A DNA stretch of 64,000 nt from Arenibacter algicola (GTDB lineage Bacteria > Bacteroidota > Bacteroidia > Flavobacteriales > Flavobacteriaceae), in contig NZ_JPOO01000003.1 of the NCBI RefSeq assembly GCF_000733925.1, positions 1,054,001 through 1,118,000 on the forward strand. Reading direction: 5' to 3'. The position numbers and the translations under genes were made by a program. How positions within the stretch are numbered: position 1 is the first letter of the stretch; each line of letters starts with the position of its first letter. The notes below the pieces were generated by a model. It saw only the letters and a program-made list of their open reading frames with translations. It was not told where the DNA came from and made no database searches. This document shows, in pieces, positions 52,613 to 60,469 of the stretch.

Positions 52613-53152
52613 ATGAAATCGCCAATGATATTTTTACTTTTTATTGTTATAGGTTGTGTTTCATGTAAAAACAACAAGGTTCAAGTGGACAATGAAACTT
52701 CGGAAATTTCCGGCAACAACAATATGGTCCCGACAAAAAGTAACTTGGAGACAACTATAAAAGCCTATCTGAGCCCTTTGGATGAAAAAGAAATAGATAG
52801 TCTGGTTACCGAAGATTATTTAAGAAATATGAACGGAATACCCGTGGTTACCAATAAAACAGAATTAAAGGCAAAACGTAATCTATTTGGTATTGGGTTC
52901 CCGGACTATACCGTGACCTTAAGCAATAGCATTGTTTGTGATAACCAAGGGTATGTGGACTGGATATTTATAGGGACCAATACGGGCCAATTTGCTGAGG
53001 TTATGGCCACAGGTAAGAAAGTAAAAATAAATGGATTTTCGCATCTCTATTTTAATAAGGAGGGCAGAATATACCGAGAGGATATCTTTTACAATGAACT
53101 TGAACTTTTACAGCAATTGGGATACTCCTTGCAAAACCCTAATCTGAAATAA
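52613..53152 (+). CDS. NTF2/SnoaL-like lipoprotein
   Basis: The start chosen is ATG 52613 (MKSPMIFLL...), with a lipobox ending VSCKN (Cys17); a TTG three codons earlier is less likely. The mature part (~50-180) is a single NTF2/SnoaL-like cone fold with 'LEATIKAYLS..DEKEIDSLVTEDYLRN' and 'GFSHLYFNKEGRIYREDIFYNE'. The C-terminal 'ED-x-F-Y-x-x-L...QLGYS' motif is repeated in the larger NTF2 protein at 54.8 kb. It may bind or isomerise a small hydrophobic compound outside the cell. It is divergent from the kinase gene. Confidence 0.85.
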   Translation: MKSPMIFLLFIVIGCVSCKNNKVQVDNETSEISGNNNMVPTKSNLETTIKAYLSPLDEKEIDSLVTEDYLRNMNGIPVVTNKTELKAKRNLFGIGFPDYTVTLSNSIVCDNQGYVDWIFIGTNTGQFAEVMATGKKVKINGFSHLYFNKEGRIYREDIFYNELELLQQLGYSLQNPNLK

Positions 53153-53206
53153 TCTATTATAAACTCATTTAAAAATTAAATATTAAACCATTAAACAACA
53201 ATTGTC

Positions 53207-53974
53207 ATGAGAACACTAAAAAAAATCATTTTTATTGCCCTGGCAGCTATGCTCGTACCATTCATTGGAACGGCACAGGGCGAAAAAAACCAAGCGTACT
53301 ATGTTCATGAAGACCAAGTAAAACCTTCCAAAATCCATGATTATGACATGGTTTCCAAAGATTTCATGGAAGCCTGTAAAAAACATAATCTTCAGGAAAT
53401 GAGCTGGCAGGTAGCCTCTACCGATACGGGACGGTACTTTAACATTTCCCCTATAGAAAATATGGCTGAACTGGACAAGAACGTCATGGCTCCCTTAGCG
53501 GAAAAAATGGGAGAGGATGCTTTTAGAAATCTTTTTAAGCGGTACAATGAATGTTATGACAAACATGGGGATTATATAATCTATTTAAACAAGGAACTTA
53601 CTTATATGCCCGAAGGAATAAGCACAACCACCGAGGGTCAGAACTATAGAAAATGGCATTTCTTATACGTTACCCCTAGCAACATCCAAAACCTCAAAGG
53701 AAAACTGAAAGAATTAAAAGCCCTATATACTTCCAAAGGATCCAAGGAGTATTATCGCATATACCACAACGGATTTGGTAATATGGGAGATTATTATCTC
53801 GCTGTAATTTCTGCGGTAGACGCCGAGGACTATGCCAAAAAATCCAAGGAAAACGAAGCCTTATTGGGTGAAGAGGGAAAAAAACTTTTTGACGAAATGT
53901 TTGGTTATGTCCTAAAATACGAAACAGAAACAGGACAAATGCATCCCAATTTAGCCTATACCCCTTCAAATTAA
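53207..53974 (+). CDS. Exported dimeric alpha-beta-barrel-like protein, unknown function
   Basis: The 255-residue protein has a signal peptide (residues 1-24, ending GTAQG). The remainder is compatible with two tandem ferredoxin-like halves, starting 'AYYVHEDQVKPSKIHDYDMV' and 'RKWHFLYVTPSNIQNLKGKL' (spans), each strand-helix-strand. Similar duplicated barrels occur in antibiotic-biosynthesis-monooxygenase relatives, but the active-site residues are not identifiable. It belongs to the exported cluster from 52.6 to 56.6 kb. Confidence 0.78.
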   Translation: MRTLKKIIFIALAAMLVPFIGTAQGEKNQAYYVHEDQVKPSKIHDYDMVSKDFMEACKKHNLQEMSWQVASTDTGRYFNISPIENMAELDKNVMAPLAEKMGEDAFRNLFKRYNECYDKHGDYIIYLNKELTYMPEGISTTTEGQNYRKWHFLYVTPSNIQNLKGKLKELKALYTSKGSKEYYRIYHNGFGNMGDYYLAVISAVDAEDYAKKSKENEALLGEEGKKLFDEMFGYVLKYETETGQMHPNLAYTPSN

Positions 53975-54148
53975 ATAGATAAACAGGTAGGCTAAAGGTT
54001 TCTAAGTAAACCACAGGGTATCAAGTAGTTTGAAGATTTTCAATTTGAATTAGCAATTTCGTAAAGAAAATAAACCAAACCTTATCTACAACCCACCTAC
54101 CTGTTTTTAAAATGTAAAATGAGATTAATAACCATTAAATTCAACCAT

Positions 54149-54583
54149 ATGAAAATTACAAAAACAATTATCGGAGCCCTAATGATCCTCGCCCTATTTA
54201 TTCCTACCTCAGGATTAGCGCAAGAGGGAAACTATTTTACAGTTACCACCTGGAAACTAAGTATACCTGAAAATGGGACACGGGCCGAACTCAATGCCCT
54301 TTTAAAGGATTTTTCCGAAAAAATATCCTTCAAGAACGATAAGGTCATCAGTGAAAGGGTACTACATCATATATCCGGTGGAGACTTAAGGGATTTGGTT
54401 ATTATTAGTGAATATGCCTCCTGGAACGACATTGATGCCGCCTCCAACATGCAGAACGAACTAATTGACAAGGCTTGGCCCAAGGAAGAAGACCGCAATG
54501 CCTTTTTTAAGTCGTGGAATAAATATGTTGTTACCCATTCCGATGAGATTTATCAAGAAAATCCGGAATTAACGAAAAAATAG
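54149..54583 (+). CDS. Exported small alpha-beta protein, unknown function
   Basis: The start at ATG 54149 (MKITKTIIGALM...) gives a signal peptide ending GLAQ; an upstream ATG at 54119 adds ten residues that would delay it. The ~145-residue product has one ferredoxin-like half ('YFTVTTWKLSIPENGTRAEL...', 'RVLHHISGGDLRDLVIISEYASWNDI'; spans) resembling half of its neighbours. No catalytic motif is recognised. It forms part of the same run of exported proteins. Confidence 0.78.
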   Translation: MKITKTIIGALMILALFIPTSGLAQEGNYFTVTTWKLSIPENGTRAELNALLKDFSEKISFKNDKVISERVLHHISGGDLRDLVIISEYASWNDIDAASNMQNELIDKAWPKEEDRNAFFKSWNKYVVTHSDEIYQENPELTKK

Positions 54584-54589
54584 TAAACT

Positions 54590-54760
54590 ACCTCGGGGCA
54601 AGCCCACGAGGCATTGAAAGGAAATTCAATTTTGATTTCGACGCCCGCCTGAACGAACGGGTAGGCCCGCCTGACATACAGGGCAGGCAAGCGTCGGAGC
54701 ACCTGTCTGCGGCAGGCAGGTTTAAATCTCGATTATCGAGTAAAAAATCCTGATCGGATA
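54590..54760. repeat. Composite GC-rich palindromic repeat element (REP/BIME-like)
   Basis: Between two genes, a GC-rich ~170-base block holds nested palindromes: CCTCG-GGGC-AA-GCCC-A-CGAGG; CGACGC...GCGTCG enclosing CCCGCCTGAACGAACGGG and GCCCGCCTGACATACAGGGCAGGC-like words; ACCTGTCTGCGGCAGGCAGGT; and CTCGATTATCGAG. The composition differs sharply from the AT-rich neighbours. Similar interspersed elements occur in Flavobacteriaceae, probably moved by RAYT-like transposases. Confidence 0.65.
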
Positions 54761-54801
54761 TTTAATAAGGAACTTGTCCGGTCCATAAATCCTATAATAT
54801 C

Positions 54802-55722
54802 ATGAAAAAACTGATCATAATTGGGCTTACATTAGCTTTCATAACGGCCTGTCAGGAGAAAGGCCCGGAACGTTATACCCAGGATTCCCCACAAATTAAT
54901 ACTATTAAGCAATTAATTGGGAATTACAATAACAAAACCTACGATATGAGTATCTATGCAGATACTTCAAAAACCTATTACAACGCCAAGGAGAACCCAT
55001 TGTCGCCAGAAGAGGTAATTGCCTACCACAAAGAAAGGGACATGGCCTACGCCCAGAGAAGTTTTCTGGACAAGGATCAAGAATATGAAATGGTGCTTAC
55101 CGATGATGGGGAAACATGGGTAAACTGTTGGTTGGATTGGCAAGGTACCCTGGCTGGAAATGGTCAGGTAGTGAACATTCCCATTCACCTCACATATCGT
55201 TTCCAGGATGGCAAAATTGTGCGAGAAGTTGGAATGTGGGACCCCTCTGCTATAATGCTTGCACTTCAGGAAATAGAGATGAAAAATAGTATGTCTGCCG
55301 ATGAAAAAGCAATACAGGCTACTATTGATAATGTCACCAAAGCTTGGAATGCAAACGACAAGGAATTAATGTATGCCAATTTGGTCAAAAATGTGACGAG
55401 AACCGCCAATGGGGTCACTATCGCCAAAAAACAATCAGATTATGGAGACTTTATGGATATCTATCACAGTGCCTTTCCTGATTTTAAGGTAAACCTGGAC
55501 AAAACGGTAATTGATGGAAATAAAGCCTATCTCAACTGGACATGTACCGGTACCAACAAAGGAGAATTCATGGGCAATCCTCCTACCAACAAAAAAATTG
55601 AAACTCACGGTTTTAGTGTGTGGATGTTCGACACCGAAGGAAAAGCCGCTCGCGAAGACGCCTTTTATGACAATCTAGTAGTTTACGAACAATTGGGATA
55701 TTCCATGCCCACCCCGAAATAA
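54802..55722 (+). CDS. Tandem NTF2-like lipoprotein
   Basis: The 306-residue protein has a lipobox (ITACQE, Cys17) and two NTF2-like domains: ~30-155 ('EMVLTDDGETWVNCWLDWQGTL') and ~170-300 ('IQATIDNVTKAWNANDKELMYANLV', 'HGFSVWMFDTEGKAAREDAFYDNLVVYEQLGYS'; spans). The second is closely similar to the protein at 52.6 kb. The protein may form a two-site cone binding a small molecule at the cell surface. It starts after the composite repeat element and is followed after 25 bases by the RidA-like gene. Confidence 0.84.
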   Translation: MKKLIIIGLTLAFITACQEKGPERYTQDSPQINTIKQLIGNYNNKTYDMSIYADTSKTYYNAKENPLSPEEVIAYHKERDMAYAQRSFLDKDQEYEMVLTDDGETWVNCWLDWQGTLAGNGQVVNIPIHLTYRFQDGKIVREVGMWDPSAIMLALQEIEMKNSMSADEKAIQATIDNVTKAWNANDKELMYANLVKNVTRTANGVTIAKKQSDYGDFMDIYHSAFPDFKVNLDKTVIDGNKAYLNWTCTGTNKGEFMGNPPTNKKIETHGFSVWMFDTEGKAAREDAFYDNLVVYEQLGYSMPTPK

Positions 55723-55747
55723 AAAAACCACCAAAGCTAATACCACA

Positions 55748-56239
55748 ATGATCAAAAGAAGAAAATTTACTATAGGAATTATACTACTTTTCCTAATAGG
55801 AATAAGCCTGAACTGCAAGGAAAAAACCGCAGTTGAAGCTATGGATCAACCTGCGATTTTGGTTGAAAAAGAAATCCCCGAATATTTTCTATTGCGCCCT
55901 GATGTAGAGAAGGCCTACGGCTACTCACATGCCGTAAAAATCGGAAACGAAATAAAGGTCTCTGGAGCGGTGAGCATGGACGATGAGGGCAACCCTACCG
56001 GAATTGGGGATATGGAACAGCAAATGAAAAATTGTTATTCCGATTTGGAAAAGGTCCTAGCCCACTATGGATGCACCTTCGACGATGTGGTGGTAGAAAA
56101 TGTCTTCACCACCAATATGCCAAAATTTTTGGAGGTTGCCGCCTATAGAAATGAGATTTACAAAAAGCAATTCCCCACAGGTTCCTGGCTTGGAGTGAAG
56201 GAATTGGCACTACCTGAATTTTTAATAGAAATTGAATAG
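55748..56239 (+). CDS. RidA-family (YjgF/UK114) lipoprotein
   Basis: The 163-residue protein has a lipobox (LNCKEK) and then a RidA-like fold starting 'GYSHAVKIGNEIKVSGAVSMDDEG' with 'DVVVENVFTTNMPKFLEVA' and 'GSWLGVKELALPEFLIEIE' (spans). RidA enzymes deaminate reactive enamines/imines in the cytosol; an exported lipoprotein version is unusual and suggests an extracytosolic substrate. The catalytic Arg (usually in R-x-x-x-...-P before the C-terminal strand) is not seen; 'GSWLGVKELAL' carries Lys instead. Confidence 0.85.
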   Translation: MIKRRKFTIGIILLFLIGISLNCKEKTAVEAMDQPAILVEKEIPEYFLLRPDVEKAYGYSHAVKIGNEIKVSGAVSMDDEGNPTGIGDMEQQMKNCYSDLEKVLAHYGCTFDDVVVENVFTTNMPKFLEVAAYRNEIYKKQFPTGSWLGVKELALPEFLIEIE

Positions 56240-56304
56240 GAAGTGCATAAATAGGGGCAATCGAAATCAAACAGTAAAATATTTAAAAAATAAATAAGAC
56301 TAAA

Positions 56305-56574
56305 ATGAAACAAACAATTGTAACCCGTCACAGGGTAGGAAACATAGAAACTTGGCTAAAAGGACATGAAGACCGTGTAAAGCTTTTTGCCGCTGTAGTA
56401 TCCAGTTTTAGGACCTTTCAAGATGCAAATGATCCAAACTCCGTAGTTCTGGTTTTTGAGGATGCGGATATGGAAAAGCTTGGCGCTATTATCAACGACC
56501 CCAAGAACAAAGCAATTAAAGATCGCCACACTGTATTGGAACCCATAATTCTTTCCCTGCAACTTTCGCTTTAA
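56305..56574 (+). CDS. Small dimeric alpha-beta-barrel-like protein
   Basis: The 89-residue protein has no signal peptide and a single ferredoxin-like unit ('QTIVTRHRVGNIETWLKGHEDRVKLF', 'DANDPNSVVLVFEDADMEKLGAII'; spans). The DPNSVVLVFE-x-x-D motif resembles a cytosolic group of uncharacterised proteins of the same fold as ABM-type proteins. It follows the RidA-like gene by 65 bases. Confidence 0.78.
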   Translation: MKQTIVTRHRVGNIETWLKGHEDRVKLFAAVVSSFRTFQDANDPNSVVLVFEDADMEKLGAIINDPKNKAIKDRHTVLEPIILSLQLSL

Positions 56575-56721
56575 CGAAGAATCAAAATTATCCTCCCGAT
56601 GGCCTGGATAAAATATTGAAAGTTGTCGACTTTAGTAGCTTATAATAGTAGACATATTTACCAAAGACCTGAAATTAACCACTAACTCTCTTAAAAGTAA
56701 TACAATACCAACACACAATAA

Positions 56722-57264
56722 ATGCTCTATTACTGGTTAAATTTGTTGAACATTTTTATTTGCTCCAGATTATTCTGGAAAAAAGTAGATCTTACCTCGA
56801 ATCTGACCAGAAAGAGACGCGTAAGTATTTTGGATTGCGACACATTTAGGTATATGTCCAACGCAAAATACGCTTATTACATGGACTTTATTCGATTTGA
56901 AAAAATGTTTCGGTCCAAATTATTTGAAAATACCGTAAAGAAAGGAATGTATGCCGTTTTGGGTTCCCAAAAAATTATCTATAAGAAACCTTTAAAAATG
57001 TGGTCTACCTTCAAAATAACCTTGATTTTGGAAGGATGGGATGACAAATGGGTGTATCACAGTCAGGTTTTTGAACAAGAAGATCAAGTCTGCGCCATTG
57101 GTTATACAAAGGCCGCCTTTTGGAGAGGCAAAAAGGCTCAGGATATAAGGATGATAATAAAAAAATGTGGGATCACTAAGTCAGAGATGGATATACCCAA
57201 AAGAATACTCGATATTTTTAAAGGGGACTATGATCTTTTAAAGAATACTGTTCATCCATTATAA
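56722..57264 (+). CDS. Acyl-CoA thioesterase-like hot-dog protein (THEM6-like)
   Basis: The 180-residue protein has a short N-terminal hydrophobic segment (residues 1-16) and a 4HBT-type hot-dog domain with 'ILDCDTFRYMSNAKYAYYMDFIRFE' near 36-60 (span), matching the D-x-D-x-x-x-H/Y-x-N-x-x-Y pattern. The usual active-site His is replaced by Tyr in this spot. It resembles THEM6 and may act on acyl-CoA or an acyl-ACP. It lies directly upstream of a membrane protein and a methyltransferase, so the set may modify a lipid- or polyketide-like compound. Confidence 0.82.
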   Translation: MLYYWLNLLNIFICSRLFWKKVDLTSNLTRKRRVSILDCDTFRYMSNAKYAYYMDFIRFEKMFRSKLFENTVKKGMYAVLGSQKIIYKKPLKMWSTFKITLILEGWDDKWVYHSQVFEQEDQVCAIGYTKAAFWRGKKAQDIRMIIKKCGITKSEMDIPKRILDIFKGDYDLLKNTVHPL

Positions 57265-57278
57265 TAACACTTATTCAC

Positions 57279-57911
57279 ATGGAAAAAGCATATAAAAATC
57301 TGGGATACTTTTTTTTGTTGCTGATACCATTGACCTTTTTGGGTTTTTACAAAACCTATTTCATTCAATTTCCCTCCTTTGAAGAAAATATAACTAGCTT
57401 CATTCACCTTCATGCCATTATTGCATCCATTTGGATCCTATTACTTATTGTTCAACCCCTGCTCATATTAAACAGAAATAACAAAGTGCATAGAAAAATC
57501 GGCAAACTTTCCTACATAGTTTTCCCAATTTTGATTTTATCCTTTGTACCCCAAATGATACGGATCATAAATTTTGATGCACCACAGTTTTTATTCTTTC
57601 CTTTGGCAGATAGTGTGCTTTTGATACTATTTTATTCTTTGGCAATTTACCATAGGAGAAAAGTTTCCAAACACATGCGATACATTATAGGATCTGCGAC
57701 TGTTTTTCTCGGGCCCACAATCGGGCGAATTGGGCCACATATTTTCGAGTGGTCGGAGATTGTGACCCAAAATATACAATACGGAATAATCTACTTGATT
57801 CTTATTGGGCTTATTTTTTACGATAAAAGAAATAAAAATAATTACCGGCCATACCTTCTAATACTAACAACTTGGATAATACACCTAATTATCTTTAACA
57901 TGATATTTTAA
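57279..57911 (+). CDS. Six-helix membrane protein (DUF2306-like)
   Basis: The 210-residue protein has about six transmembrane helices (near residues 7-27, 42-64, 75-95, 105-125, 135-155, 170-208) and the motif 'HRKIGKLSYIVFP' near 71-83, which is common to DUF2306-like proteins. No substrate is known. It starts 14 bases after the thioesterase gene, so coupling is likely. Confidence 0.8.
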   Translation: MEKAYKNLGYFFLLLIPLTFLGFYKTYFIQFPSFEENITSFIHLHAIIASIWILLLIVQPLLILNRNNKVHRKIGKLSYIVFPILILSFVPQMIRIINFDAPQFLFFPLADSVLLILFYSLAIYHRRKVSKHMRYIIGSATVFLGPTIGRIGPHIFEWSEIVTQNIQYGIIYLILIGLIFYDKRNKNNYRPYLLILTTWIIHLIIFNMIF

Positions 57912-57962
57912 AATTGAAAAAAAGCCATTGCACAGTTAACAAATTTCTAAAAACGATCAATT

Positions 57963-59000
57963 ATGGAAGCAGCAGCTCAGATTACAGTAGATCCCTCAAA
58001 AATTATGCAGATAGGCACAGGTTTTTTCGGAACCAAAACCTTGCTAACCGCAGTGAACATGGAACTTTTTACGGTTTTGGCAAAACGGGACTTATCCGGA
58101 AAGGATATTCAATCCAAACTAGGTTTGCATTCCCGCAGTCTTTATGACTTTTTGGACGCCTTGGTCTCCATGGGCTTTTTAAAAAGAAAAGGTTTAAAGG
58201 AAAGTGCACTTTACAGTAATGCGGAAGATGCAGATCTTTTTCTGGACAAGAACAAACCTAGCTATATAGGTGGGATTTTGGAAATGTGCAATAACCGTTT
58301 GTACCCTTTTTGGAACGATTTGGAGGATGGCCTAAAAACGGGGTTGCCACAAAATGAAACCAAAAATGGTGGGAAACCCATTTTTGAAGCGGTTTATGGG
58401 GACCCTAAGAAACTACGGGAATTTGTTGGAGCTATGGCCGGCGTACAAATGGGAAATTTTATGGAATTTGCCAAAGTATTTGATTTTTCGAAATACAAAA
58501 CCCTGTGCGACATTGGTGGGGCGGGAGGATTTTTGGCGGCCCACGTTGCCATGAACAATCAACACATGCATTGTACATCTATGGACCTACCTCAGGTAGA
58601 ACCAATTGCCAAGGAAAACATCCAGAATATGGGTTTAAAGGATATGGTGAAAATAACCTCAGGGGATTTCTTTATAGACAATTTTCCAAAATCGGACGTA
58701 ATTACCATGGGCAACATTTTACATGATTGGGGCACCAAGGACAAAAAAATGCTTATTAAAAAAGCCTATGATGCCCTACCCAAGGGAGGTGCTTTCGTGG
58801 TTATCGAAAATATTATCGATAACAATAGAAGCAAGAATGCCTTTGGACTTTTAATGTCCTTGAACATGCTCATTGAAACCACCGAAGGATATGATTTCTC
58901 CTTTTCGGATTTTGACGATATGGTGAAGGAAGCCGGTTTTAAATCAACCGCATTAATGCCTCTAACTGGCCCAACCAGTGCAGCGATTGCCTTGAAATAA
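57963..59000 (+). CDS. Class-II O-methyltransferase-like protein
   Basis: The 345-residue protein has an N-terminal winged-helix dimerisation domain (~10-100) and a C-terminal Rossmann SAM domain: motif I DIGGAGGFLA near 182-191, SMDLPQVEP near 205-213, a GDFF acidic turn near 236, and GNILHDW near 250-256, which carries the presumed catalytic His. This architecture fits plant COMT-like and bacterial polyketide O-methyltransferases. It would methylate a phenolic or quinone-like substrate. It is 51 bases after the membrane protein gene. Confidence 0.9.
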   Translation: MEAAAQITVDPSKIMQIGTGFFGTKTLLTAVNMELFTVLAKRDLSGKDIQSKLGLHSRSLYDFLDALVSMGFLKRKGLKESALYSNAEDADLFLDKNKPSYIGGILEMCNNRLYPFWNDLEDGLKTGLPQNETKNGGKPIFEAVYGDPKKLREFVGAMAGVQMGNFMEFAKVFDFSKYKTLCDIGGAGGFLAAHVAMNNQHMHCTSMDLPQVEPIAKENIQNMGLKDMVKITSGDFFIDNFPKSDVITMGNILHDWGTKDKKMLIKKAYDALPKGGAFVVIENIIDNNRSKNAFGLLMSLNMLIETTEGYDFSFSDFDDMVKEAGFKSTALMPLTGPTSAAIALK

Positions 59001-59139
59001 TTTCACAATATTTACCCTAAAATTAGAAATGATGTAGCCCTCACTTACCCTTAACTATTTTGGGTAATACTTAATAAATTTTCACAATTCAACTCTATAA
59101 ACAACTATATTTAAGCAAGTTAAATTTGAACCTGAATTT

Positions 59140-60321
59140 ATGAAACCAAAAACCGACCGAGTGGAGTCCATCGACATTTTGAGGGGCCTGGTTATGGTAA
59201 TTATGGCCTTGGACCATGTTCGGGATTATTTTAACTATGGCTCCTTTTTTATTGATCCTACCAATGTGGAAACTACAACGCCAATATTGTTTTTTACACG
59301 TTTCGTTACCCATTATTGTGCCCCGGTATTTGTTTTTCTTGCCGGGACTTCCGCCTTCCTATACGGAAGAAACAAAACAAACTCCCAACTCTCAAAATTC
59401 TTGCTTACCAGAGGGATTTGGTTAATTTTTATGGAGTTGGTGGTCAACAACCTTATTTGGACCTTTGACCTGACCTATAGTTTTCCAATTCTTCAGGTGA
59501 TTTGGGCCATTGGCTTTAGCATGATCTGTTTGTCATTTCTGATTTATTTACCCAAAAAGATAATTCTTTACATCGGCATTATTATAATTGTCGGACACAA
59601 TCTTCTTGATGGAATAATTATGCAGGGAAATAGTCTTGAAGCCATAATCTGGTATCTTTTACATCAGAATAACACCGTGGTTCTGGGACCTGACAAAATG
59701 ATACTATTTCACTACCCTGTAATCCCTTGGATAGGACTAATGGCATTGGGTTATTGCTTGGGACAGCTATATCTAAAAGACTTTGACGCGAAATTAAGAA
59801 GAACATGGTTGTTGCGCATGGGCTTAGGAGCCTTGGGCCTCTTCTTTATAATCAGGGGTTTGAATGTCTATGGGGATTTGGTGCCCTGGGCAATACAGGA
59901 CACCAATACCAAAACAATCATTTCTTTTCTTAACGTAACCAAATATCCCCCTTCACTTGCTTTTGTACTAATAACCATTGGTCCTGCCCTACTGTTCCTT
60001 TATACTATTGAAAATGTAAAAAACGCCTTAACCAATTTCTTTTTGGTTTATGGCAGGGTCCCCTTCTTCTATTATTTTTTGCACGTATTGGTAATCCATA
60101 TTGCAGCAATCATAGGGATTATAATATCTGGTGGAAATTGGAGAGATATGATCTTGACCGCAGATGTATTTATGAATGAAAAGCTCGCAACTTACGGATA
60201 TCCCCTCTGGGTCACCTATATGGTTTGGATCGGGATAGTGCTTGCCCTATTCCCCTTAAGTAAGAAATATATGATCTACAAGATCAATAATAGGGATAAA
60301 TGGTGGTTGAGTTATTTATGA
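59140..60321 (+). CDS. Heparan-alpha-glucosaminide acetyltransferase-like membrane protein (DUF1624)
   Basis: The 393-residue protein has ten or so transmembrane helices and opens with 'RVESIDILRGLVMVIMALDHVRDYF' (span), the DUF1624 signature, including the His in LDHVRD. It resembles NagX/HGSNAT acyltransferases, which move an acetyl group from cytosolic acetyl-CoA to a sugar or other group outside. The product ends in a basic tail. Spacing from the methyltransferase gene is 139 bases, so it may be separately transcribed. Confidence 0.88.
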   Translation: MKPKTDRVESIDILRGLVMVIMALDHVRDYFNYGSFFIDPTNVETTTPILFFTRFVTHYCAPVFVFLAGTSAFLYGRNKTNSQLSKFLLTRGIWLIFMELVVNNLIWTFDLTYSFPILQVIWAIGFSMICLSFLIYLPKKIILYIGIIIIVGHNLLDGIIMQGNSLEAIIWYLLHQNNTVVLGPDKMILFHYPVIPWIGLMALGYCLGQLYLKDFDAKLRRTWLLRMGLGALGLFFIIRGLNVYGDLVPWAIQDTNTKTIISFLNVTKYPPSLAFVLITIGPALLFLYTIENVKNALTNFFLVYGRVPFFYYFLHVLVIHIAAIIGIIISGGNWRDMILTADVFMNEKLATYGYPLWVTYMVWIGIVLALFPLSKKYMIYKINNRDKWWLSYL

Positions 60322-60400
60322 CGTTTATATCAGATTTGTTTTAGATCAGCTCCTAAAAGTGAAAAGAACTTCTTAAAACTTGAAAACTAATTAATAAAAG

Positions 60401-60428
60401 AATAAGGACAAAGCATTGCCTTGTCCCC
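60401..60428 (-). terminator. Hairpin after the VCBS lipoprotein gene
   Basis: GGACAA (60406-60411) pairs with TTGTCC (60421-60426). On the minus strand it is followed by TTATTCTTTTATT, so it mainly serves the leftward gene, with the rightward acyltransferase gene ending 85 bases earlier. Confidence 0.5.
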
Positions 60429-60469
60429 TTCTCTACTAACTTAAACAACTCAAAATCCGGTAATTTCAT

